Assembly (NCBI GenBank): GCA_964023205.1
Contig: OZ026851.1
Coordinates: forward strand, 8,411,637 to 8,475,636
Direction of reading: 5' to 3'
DNA from: Lutraria lutraria
Taxonomy: Eukaryota; Mollusca; Bivalvia; Venerida; Mactridae
DNA: 64,000 nucleotides
The position numbers were made by a program, and so were the translations under genes. Shown piece after piece: positions 46,101-58,100 of this stretch; within the stretch, counting starts at the first letter, position 1; each line of letters begins with the position of its first letter. The notes below the pieces were generated by a model. It was not told the origin of the DNA, made no database searches, and saw only the letters and a program-made list of their open reading frames with translations.

Positions 46101-49100
46101 TAATACAGGTAGGAAAATACATTTTGTTGTTTTAGGGAAGTTGTTGCTCAAGAGAGGGCCTCTCTGTTGAGATTGCACCGTATAATGATTATAAGAAACT
46201 GTGGCATAATAAAAGATAGATAAAATCAGTTACCTATTTCCGTAGAATGATCCCACCACCCAGAGCGACAAATAAAATAACTTAGTTCTGGATATGATGT
46301 CTTCCCCGTTTCTATTAAAGTCGCCCCATCCTGTACCTGAAAATATAATGAAAAAAATGAAATACCCCGGATATTCCTTCACGCCGTCTTTGACGCTCTC
46401 CGACTGTGACCGGATGTCCAATCGGCTTTATCTTTAAACAGAATGTCTTGAGATAATTAAAAGTTCAAGCGATATCGGCATAACAGGATTCGACTGTACA
46501 TTGCAAATTATTGCGGCATAACAATCTCTTCTCCAGATAATCAGATTATTTTCGCGAAAATCTGCGAAAAAAATATAACTTTTCATCTTAAGATTTTCAG
46601 ACATTTAAATAGGGCCAAACAGCTAACACACTTATTAAGTGTCGATAAAATATGTTCACGAAAGTAAAAAAAAAATCTCGGAAACTTCGAAAGCTTTCGC
46701 GAAAATTGACTCGCTAAGTGTATGCAAAGATATGCCACCACAGTAAATTATAATCTTTTTTATCCTTGATAGCTTTTACGTATTTATTTCAGTCGAGGAA
46801 AAAACTGAGGACAATTCATCTTAGTCAGAATGAACACGATTTTCATGTCGTTTTTTTGTATTACAAATGTAATTTGTGTTGCCATTTTAGTTCTGTCTGA
46901 CCTAGTCGGGTTTTTTATTGTGTGACTTAGTGTTAAAACGAAGAGGAGGCCATGTGATTATCAATTGACCGATATCGTACCACGATCGTCTGTCGCGGAT
47001 ATTATTCTGTCAAAATTGAAACGCAATCACCCAGTAAAAAGATTGACACAATTTCGTTCCCGTTTATAGCATTTAATTCAAATTTCATTCGTGATGGCAA
47101 CTTAGGCGTAAACAATGTTTATTTCTGGTTACCCGACATTCTTTATGTTTTCCCTTTCATTAGGCCTGCGGAACGGTACATGCACTATCTCATTTTTTGA
47201 CCTTGAAGTTCCCAACTGATTTCAAGAGCAAAATGAAATACGCTGAAAATTCCGACCAACTGACCCCATTTCTAATGAGCATGAATCTAGAAACAAACAA
47301 TGTCTTAGGCCTTACACTATACGCGGAGGACCACGGGTCATAATTGTCATTGGCTATGTGTCGGAGAGTCAGAGAACTCGATTGATGCGGGTAATGATCA
47401 TTATACAAAATATCTGGATTTTTTCGATAACTGAACTCATACAGTCAAGTTTGTAAACAGAAAATGAGCCTCCAATGTTCAATGTGTAGTTACTTCCGTT
47501 ATTAACCTAATTTCGCGACTTCAAACTCCACCCCTCCTAAACTCCGCCCTCAATACTCTAAATCTTCGCCCTCAAAAATAGTCACAACAGTACAGCACGG
47601 TAATATTTTCCAGGAAATCAGAATAAATACTTTATTATATCCACAATGAAATAAAAGTAGTTTGTTATGGAAAACATATATTTCACTGTATACGACCATT
47701 TGCTGTTTACGAACTACTATAAGATTCCTCACTATATCCGTGTATGATTGTACTTTTTTACGTTTTTTATTATCATATTTACTATCAAATAAAAGTACAT
47801 GTAATTTCTTTTGAATAGCAAATTTCGAAGAAGTGAAAGTATTTCTCTTGATTTGTGCGAATATAGCAGATGTAAAATCAAAGTACTGAAGGGGATGATT
47901 TGTCATCGTGCAAGAGCATCTTTGTTTACAAGATTGACTACTGTACATCGAATCAAAAAGACAAACAAGAGGATTTGATGCACAAACCTGATCTATTATT
48001 ACTGCCGTCCATGCTGCCATATAACCTATAACCACAATGACTATACACAAGAGGTATTTCAGTAAGTCCTTGTCCCTAACATGTACACGGTGGGCCTTTC
48101 TTGATTGAAAATCCGCCAGCAGTCTGCAAAAAACATGTACAACAGTTAAAACCCCATTATCCGAACTTGGATTATCCGAAAACCTTGTGTTATCCGAAAT
48201 GAATTTTTTGTCCCGATTTCACCATATAATTATATTTCAATGTAAAATAACATTAAAAATAGCTTAATATCAAGTATGAACCTTTGTTGGAAAAAGCAAA
48301 TTTTTTACTCAAGCCAAAAGAACAAGGTTAAAAAGTTTGTATTTCATATGAAATAATTTTTAACAGGCGTTTAACTCAGCAATATGTAATGTTTCCTGGA
48401 TATCAATGTCCTTTGGATATGGTAAATTTGAAAGAAACAGAGAGAGCCACATTAAAGACCCATCATAAATACTACAGTAAATAATGAGTAAAAAATAACA
48501 GTAATTTGTCCAATGAGTGCTTATTCCCACATCAATTAAGATTGTATGAAGTTGCTCTCCGGCTGAGTGGGCGTGTAAGCACCCAATGTTTTGACAATAG
48601 ACTACCCTACAAAACCAGAAATCTGATGTACAGTGACGTGAAGCTGTGGATATTGTTTCTGACATTACTATTATTCATTTATCTGTTGCTTAACGACAGC
48701 TATGGTCATTCAGAGCAACCCAAATGAGAGAATGAAGAGTAGATATAGGAGAAACAAGCATTTATACCACTACTCTTTTCAAATAGCATTTCTTGGTTAT
48801 TTGTCGTGCCCGGTGTACGGTACCAATACACGCCTCACCCTTTTCCCTGTGATTTTCTAGACACAGTACTTGGCTCGGTAAATCCGACAGACGGAGCCGA
48901 GAATCGAACAACACTTTACCACTTGACCACCAATCATCCCTTAACATAACCATTAATTATCAGGATGGGATATCACAGAACAAACAATCTTCGAGTCGTA
49001 TCTCTAACAGGCAATATGCGACATTTCAAAAACGTAAAATAAAGGGAACAACGCTAATTTACGTTACCGGTATATTTTTAGCACAAGTGCTCCGTAGAGT

Positions 49101-52100
49101 ATGGCAAAACCTAATTCTCTTAACCAAGGTACGATGAGGCAAGTCGTTGTTGACGGTTCAAAATATTGGACGACTACCTGTCAAAATAAAATAAAATAAA
49201 AACATTTTAATTCGAAACAGTTATACTGTTTTTGTATCAAGAACATTGCACACCGACTGTTTGAGTTTTGCTGTGGTCAGCGATTTATCTTTAAAATACG
49301 AGAAGGTAAAAATTTACTCAGAGGATAAATTAATGGCGGTGCAACCGCACATATTATGCGTTTTTGGGGGTTTATTTTTGTGTGGACTTCGCTGTATGGT
49401 TTGTAAGAGATTAATGTGAGCCGTACTGATAATTTGTGGACTGTGTTGTTCTTTTTTATTAGAGATACGTGTATACGCTGTATTTATAACTTTATAGACT
49501 CATCTTTCTGTTGGTATAAAGATTAGTGTGAAAGTCTAGGATCGCGATGAAAAGTTGAGAGTAGATCGGGATGCAAAAAAACAAATACGTGCTCTAATTG
49601 TCTCCGTTAATCACCATTTAATGCTTAATTACACTAATTATTTTCCACTTAACATTTACGTGAAATATAATGTAAGATATTGCTTAATCTATGCATGGTG
49701 TGTCTTTTTTTCGATATGTATTATTTTATAGAAATTTCGTGATACTATCTGATGTTAACTGATTCTACATGAAGTTTATAAAATAAAACACTTGACATTA
49801 ACTTAGAAATCAATATAAAAATAATATAATGAAAATATAAAATAGTATCTCACCATAACAACCTCCTTGTTTGTGGATCTTTTTTATCTCTTTTATATTA
49901 AAACTTGGTAATGAGACAATTCCGATATTAAATTTGTTTGTTTGTTTGTTTGTTTGTTTGTTTGTTTGTTTGTTTGTTTGTTTGTTTGTTTGTTTGTTTG
50001 TTTGTTTGTTTGTTTGTTTGTTTGTTTTGTTTGTGTTTTATTCCCTTTTTGAGGCGGACAGTTCAATTAACCGTCGTTCCTGAGAAGAACCAGTACTGGA
50101 CTCCCATCCTCCGTAAGCAACTGAAGAGACATGGTTGGTGGCTGGGCTCGAACCCACGACCCTCAATCAGTGGTGTAAAGTAAAATTGCATGATAATTAT
50201 GTTGTATTGAATACGCATGGGTCTTTGATAAAAATAAAATTATGAAAATATAAAGGTATTTATATAAAATCTAATTTAAAAGAGATTATGTTCAAATAAA
50301 TATATTGCATTTCCAAGTGACCTATATTTCTCGATACCAGGCTTTCGGCTCATTTTATACGACCCCCCCCCCCCCCAATTATCAATAAAATGGTGGCATT
50401 TCATAGGACTAGAAATTAGAACAAACTGCAAATGCATACTCAATACATTAAGACTAATTTTATATGACCGATTCTCACCATCGTAAAATGTCAATAATGT
50501 GATCTTTCATAATATTTGCGTTTATCAAATTATACTCAGTAATTGAGTCTATGACGCTTTTTAACGATTGATATTAGGTCGCTCGTGATTAAGTAATTCA
50601 GATTAATCTTTTACATAGACAGATGACGCCAATTTATTTTACTGAGATGTCTGGGGTAAATTTGATTCTAATGGAATGTAATTAAACTAAATCTACTGTG
50701 ACATTAGTGTTACACGATTTGATGTTATTCTTTAACAACTGAAAAATAAAGGTCAGCGTGAGGACCCTTTAAACAAAGGACACATTTAAGGACAGTAAGT
50801 CAACTACGAATCCATTTTGTGTGTTTCAAGTTATTTAGAACGAATTGCTGAAGTTTTACAAAACATTTCGCAAGGCGATATTTTAACCATCTCATGCAAA
50901 GGTGATGATGATAATCACATGTTCCGTGGAGTTGGTCAAAAGTGACAAACGTTCTTATAATGCATTGATTCATATATAAAGTTAAAGAAAATAAAAGCTG
51001 GCTTTATTAGGGTCCACCCATTATCACCCATAAATGTGTATACTGTGGATTCATTCATTTTCGTCGGGAATTCAATTTTGTGAATTTGGCGGGTTGGCTC
51101 ATCCACAAAATCAAACCCACGAATAAAAATGCCGAAATACCTGAAAACAATCCGAAAGTTGGCACAATCAATAAAACAACTTTGTATCGGTATTTTAATA
51201 TAAATTATTCCAAGAACTTAGGCAATGCCAATGAAAGATCCATGTCCGACTTACTGAAAACAGCGACAAACTATAGTTCGTATCTATTTGGAGCACACCG
51301 CTCATTTCCGTCGCACGTTTTGTCTCATGTAACAGAATTCGACCGAAAATAGCGATGATTACCGATTCCAGAATTATGGAACTTACCGTAGCGTATAGAA
51401 ATAGAGCACCTAGAAGTATGATTTCCAATAAGCACCACATTCCAATGACCATAACCTGGAATACAACAGTGTTCACGTGATGATTATTATAAAGTGTATA
51501 AATGGATAATATCCAAGATTGTTCCAAATCGCTGAACGGAAGTTATGTCAATTCTTAGCAGCCTGTTTGCATGGAAATGTTTTTGCTCTGTTTTTCAAGA
51601 AATCATATATTTGCTTTGTTATGAAATCTTGCTAGCGCTGGTAAAACAAGTCATCTGGGGGTGCTGGGGCACATTTTCTTTAGAACATCGACAGAGAAAG
51701 AAAGAACCTGTTTAATGTTTTCAATATAAATTGCCCTCCGTGAGATTTTTTAAAACAGGTATATTTATCTGTACAATGTTGTTTTTCCCTGGTCCTTATA
51801 TACAGCGTTATAATTTGACATTTGAGATATAAAAAGGGCTCATAAAAAGGAATCATCCCTGACGTTATTATAGAAGTGAAACTGAACCAGGCATCTGCTT
51901 CGTTCTACTCTAAATTAGTGGTAAAGCATAACGACGGGCGTCTATGTCCAGCATATATCATACTGGATAAACTGTACTTAGTGCCAACAGTTTGCTTACA
52001 ACCAATGAAGTATTCTTTATGTCGCATGTGACACCCCTAGAAGTAGATGATATCACATCAAATCTACGCTTAACGTCTGCTTTAAGTCCCTACCTATCTA

Positions 52101-55100
52101 GCACAAAAGTTTGTATCAGCCGTGCGAGCTTCAACATATTGTTATATATTTCATAAAACAAGGGTAGAAACAAAATCCATCATACTGTGTGTTACACAAT
52201 TTTATGTTTGAATTTTACGACATTCAAATGGCGAATAGAGAAAAAGGGGAAGTAACTGATAACGTATGAATCCACTCACCTTGCATTTCCGTACCCTGAG
52301 CACTACTATTCCAAGTACCAACGTAATTGTCATGCAAAAACTCTGTATTCCTAGAGGAATTCCTCTCATAAGTATATTATATTCCACCATACATGGTCCG
52401 TCATCATCACAGTCCACACAGCCCTGCTGACATGGAAGACACTGGTACTCGCTGGTAGAAAAGTTGACTTCGTTGCGCATGCTCAGAAGGATGTAACGTT
52501 CTAACTGCGTTCCAGAGTAATATTTTTGTGTCGCGTTTAGAATTGGGTAATAAAAGCCAGACTTGCACTGGCACTGATACTGCCCTGGTTCAAATCCACC
52601 GCCTGGTTGAAAAATACACTGAAAGCATAAATAAATAAAACAAACTAAACACAGTCGTATATTAGCACAATGGATGCGCTTCTGGAGAAAACACATGGAA
52701 AGTTTGCGCAAATACGTGTGATAAATCACGTTACATTTCGACACATGACTTACTACACAAAAATGGAAGAAAAAAAACAGGAGTGATAAATAACGAGTTC
52801 CCGCTCACGTGTTAGAACACGTAGCACTCCTTATTCGTAACAATGAGGACCACCATGGTCCAATAATCGCTCACCAGAAAAAAGAGTATAACACTGCCAA
52901 ATCATAGAGATCATTTTCGAATAAGAACTATGGTAGATATTTCAATAACACATCGTTTTTTTTTTTTTGTTTTTTTTTTGTTTTTTTTTTAAAAGATTAT
53001 TCTTTTTTTACCCTACGTAACGTAAGCCTAACTATAAACACTTGTGACCTCTAGGACAGAGATAATTTTGACCCCGGGGCCATGATTTGAAAATGCTTGG
53101 TAGAGGTTCACAATTCAATGCTTCATACTAAGTATCCAAGGTCAAGGCTATTTCAATATTTTCTATATGAGACTATATAAAAATCAAGTGACCCCTTGGA
53201 CGGGGCCAATTTTAACCCCAGAGCCATAATTAAACAAACTATGTTTCACACCAAATATCTTAGCACAAGATTTCTGACAAGAGGATTTTTTTTAATTTTC
53301 CTATATGAGCCTTTGTCAAATCAAGTTAACCCCGGGACAAAGCCACTTTTGACCCAAGAGTCATAATTTGAACAAACAATAGTGCACATAGTACACAATA
53401 ACTATCTAAGCTCCAGGCATTGTAGTTTCTTACAAGAAGATGTTTTTAATTTCCCTATACAAGCCAATACAAAAACAAGTTATCCCGAGGGCTCCACTAG
53501 ACAATGCTACACACCAAATGTCTAAGCTCTAGGCATTGTGATTTCGGACAAGAAGATTTAACTATTGGTTGCCATGACAACCAGAGTTTTTAATGGAATT
53601 TGATTTGTTGAACAACTTCGAATGTGGACCACCCAAGAATCATTCCAGCAAAGTTTGGTTTAATTGACATGGTGATGTAGGACAAGATGTCGTCTAAAGT
53701 AAAAATGGACGCCACATCACGATGCATGAACGACACAGAGAGTAACGAAAAAAAGCTCCCATAAAGCACATTGTTCTCTGGTGAGCTAAAAACGTGTATC
53801 CGTTGACACGTTGTCTTAGCTGTTGTCTTGCAGAACAGACACCATGGAATGGGTAAAGTACATTAGCCGTGCTGTAGGTGAATCAAAATAATGTAAAAAT
53901 ATAATCGATGCGGTGAAGAGCTGTAAAACTTTGTCAAATGTTTTGTTGTTATTGTTGTTGTTGTTGTTGTCTTAGGTACAAAATGATTTTAACTGTCAAA
54001 GCTGAATTATTACACCGTCGCTAAATACGTTTATTTTAGCTTCGTACCTTAGTCGATAGCAATGGTTAATTATAAGTTAGATACCAACCGTAAGTACTCG
54101 GGAATTCCCGGACAGTCCCGTCACTGAGAATACGCCTCGTACGTTATGCGGTTTCCGGTCACTTCTTTTTTAACACTAGGCATTCGTTTTCAAGAATCAT
54201 TCTTAATAGAATGGTAGACTTTCAAACGTGTTTATCGTTCGCGGTTGATAAAATGGGCAATCAAGAGAGAAACAGACTGTACCACCCGTTTTACTCCTAG
54301 GGTATCCATAATGGAAAGTAGTCCGTGAACAAGAACAACAGTATGGCGACCTGCCTATTATGTCGAGGCGTTTTCCTTTGACAAACGCCACAGAGTTCCG
54401 ATTGGTTAGATACATGTACATTCGAGAACCGGTATTACGAAGATTATAGTATAACTTAGGAAAGTTATAGAATCTCACCGTCGCTTACAATAAATGCATA
54501 CATCGACCGTGGAAATATACAGCTTTGACAGTTTGATAAAACCGGACTTTAACCAATTAGAACCTAATAGACACCACCGGAAGTGGTTCACAGTTTCACC
54601 AAATCAGACGTGGATGACAATACCTAGAGTACAATACAATACAACCTCTCCAGAGTGGCCCTCTCTTGAGCAACAACCTCCCTTCAACAACAGCATGGTT
54701 AGTACCCACTGCACGATTTAACTATAAATTTAACCTCTCTACAGCAACAACCTCTCAACAACAACACAATTTGCAGAAATATGCCACCATACAAGACAAC
54801 ACCATTATAAAGATCCATTGTTTCGTACTGGTTTTCAGTGAAAGCTTTATACCATCTAGTTAGAGAGACCATCACAATACCGAGGCCAGTGTTTTAGCCC
54901 AAACACTTTTTACTGAGGTTTAACAGAAAATTTAGTCTAAAGGTTATAGCTTAAAACAAGAAGCCGCCTTAAGCTAGTAGCGTGTCTGAAATGACTTTTG
55001 TCGTCCCAAAATATTTTAGAATATTATGTATACATGTAGTTTCTATTACATGCATGTTCACGCATTTTGAACATAAGACATTATTTTGACATATTAGATG

Positions 55101-58100
55101 GAGGATGTCTAATGTTTTTGAACTTGTTTTATAACTAAATATTGCATCAAGTTTCCAGCTATATGGATGAAGATAAGAATACGAATCCTAGATAGACAAA
55201 TACTGAAAGTACTCAAGGAAACTGAACTTACATAGCCTTGCATTGTAACATGGAGCGGGAACTAATTTAATAATTGCAAGGCGGATGTAGAAAAACGTAG
55301 TATTTTGGTCCGCGTCGAAATTCATGCGCCAAATCCACCCAACACATAGGACCAAACAAAAGTGGAAGATAAAACACAGTTAGGCAACTATTTTTTAATT
55401 CAACAATTATGTAACATACTGGTAACCTATTCAAAATTGCACAAGGTAGTGCATGGAAATAAGCCATTACTATATACGTAAAGAGACTTATTCCAGATAA
55501 CACTTCAACCCCACCATGATTTGTGTTAAGTTGTTCTCAATACAGTGCAACCTCCCCATAGCAACACCCTTTGGGAGTAGCAAAATTATGTTGTTGTTGT
55601 TGATAGGTTGTTGCTCTATAGAGGTTAAATTAATGGCCAAACCATGCAGTGAGACAAATCATGCTGTTGTTGCTCAAGAAAAGGTCCATCTGTATTTCCT
55701 CTTTAGTTCTACATGCTTAGTTGACCATCTAAATATTAAGACTATTTGTTTTTTTGAGAGGGGGTCCCAAATTGGTCCTATCACGGAGGTTGCACTGTAC
55801 ATACACATGTTGACGTTGAAAGGCAATATGTTACCATGTGCCAGATTAGATAACATCATTTCATCAAGTACACATAATATTATAGTTTCTAGATATCCCT
55901 TATGGTGATTACGATATGAAACATAATTTATTGGGTCACATTAAGTTGGATCCGTGTAATGTTTTATCTCCGGAGAGGATAGGTATTTTTACTGTTTTTT
56001 TTGTTGTTGTTTTTTTTTTTTTTCAAGAGGGCCACATTGTAAAAAAGTATTGTTTCATTCTCATTATTGTTAATGTTTCATTGTCTTTATGTGTAACCTT
56101 CTGTAAATAAAGTTATTATTATTATTATTATTGTTATTATTATTATTATTGTTATTATTATTATTATTATTATAGAAATAGTAGTCTTATAATATTACAT
56201 TTTTTTACTTTTTGTCAAAACGTGTACAGTGGAACGCGGTTATAATGAATTCCAGAGGTGCCGAATAAATACTCTAGCAGCCACCTCCGAATAAATGCCT
56301 GATTTGTGATGTCTTTAAGAACATGAAAATACATTTAGTCAAGATTGCGCAAGAACATAAATACGTATATAATGTACGAATGTATAGTTAAATCCGTGAA
56401 CAAATGTCACTCTTAAGAAATACATAATATGGCCTTTGTCATGTGTTCTTTATTTGGAGGTCCTTTTTATTATAATTTTACACTAATGTCGCTCAGATAC
56501 ACTTGATACATTATTACATATACAAACTGTATTTGCAAATCGACATATAAGTATCTTTGTTCAAACAATGAAACAGGTAAGACACATAAAACAGATTGTT
56601 TTTCAAACACACATGCGAGTATGTTACACAAATTACATATACAGTACAACTTCTCCAAAGCGGTCTTCACTTGTGCAATAACCTCCCTGTAATAACAGTA
56701 TGATTTTCCCCACCGCACGATTCAACTATTAATTCAACCTCTCTAGAGCAACTACCTCTCAACAACGACCTAATTTTGCTACTCCCACAGGGTCTTGCTT
56801 TGAGAATGATCGGATGTTGTAATGTAATAATTACTCCCCGAGGAAGTCCGTATTCCAATGTAGTTGATATATTGTAACATGTACGTAAAAAGGCGTATCT
56901 ATTCGAGTTACAATGTTTTTGTCATAACCGACTTCCACTGTGTACAACTTAAGTAAAATGCACTGGAAATAAATCGGCTTTAAATTTTCAAAACAACATT
57001 GCAACACGTTTTAACGATTTGGAAAATCATGACTGTGTACTTTCATAATTCAAAGCATTATGAAATATTCATGACGTCTACAAAGGAAGTTAAATGGATA
57101 AATTTGCTACTATGGTCTTGGGAATGTTTGACTTCATTAAGCAAATGAAACCACAATAGGGTTCGAATACTTATGGTCGGTACTCGGTGGAAACAATTTT
57201 TGGAAACAGACCGATAGTTCAGCTTAACATAGCCGTCACTCGCTCGGCGCGCATAAATTTTGATGCGGACTAAAGTAATACGTTTTTCTACATCCGCCAT
57301 GCAATTGTTTAACTAGTTCCCGTTCATGTTGCAGTGCAAGCCTATGTATGTTCAGTTTCACGAGTTGATTTGATTGCTACAGGGATCATGGGAATGGTAT
57401 TTTATTACGCAAATAAAACTATAGAAAGATTCGGGTATACAAAGTGGTCGGCACCTGTAGGAAAGCCAATTAGTCATGTATGTTATATTAATTGCTATCC
57501 TCTGTCAATTTTATGGGTGTAGTGGACACTCCTTCGACGAAATAACCCTAATTAACAAATATTGACCAATCTCTAATAAGTATTCCAGATCCCAAGTCTA
57601 ATGGAAGACATCTACAATCGGAAACCATAGGGCATCATGGTGATAGAAATAGGAGGAAGACCGTGTATTCACAAGAACATCACTTCCAATGGTGATTAGC
57701 GCAAGGTGAAACAGCCAATGCTGAGTACCAGTACTTTGATTTTGAGTAACTTCCAAGAACATATGACGTGAGAAAATGATAAATCGAATCAAGACGACTA
57801 TTAATTGAGATACAAGGTAAGCTATGCCATAATGTTGATCTGTAAGACATTGCAGACTCGTATCACAGCAAAACTATGTGTGTAATACGATTGCTGTTTA
57901 ATTTCACACGTCAAGAATTACGTCATAGATACACTTGTGAAATAGAAACTGTTTCCCCGGGCAGCTCTTTAATTGAGAGTTATTAATTACGCGTCTGTTT
58001 TTTTCACTTCCATCTAAATAATATTATATCTTAAGAGAATATCATATATGTTACACATGTATCGTCTCAAACAGTAGTGAAAGTGTTGGCATGACTTAAA

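Noticed and set aside
50085..50165. Possible tRNA gene (perfect B-box core)
   Set aside because: The arms do not form a cloverleaf; it looks like a tRNA-derived SINE.
49871..50183. Two plus-strand frames of repeated VCLF
   Set aside because: Translation of the (TTTG)n microsatellite.
52619..52744. N-terminal part of the minus-strand frame that contains the receptor stalk
   Set aside because: It precedes a clear TTTCAG acceptor (exon starts 52618), so it is intron, not a new start.
54203..54478. Minus-strand frame of 91 codons
   Set aside because: Overlaps a dispersed repeat and shows no family motif.
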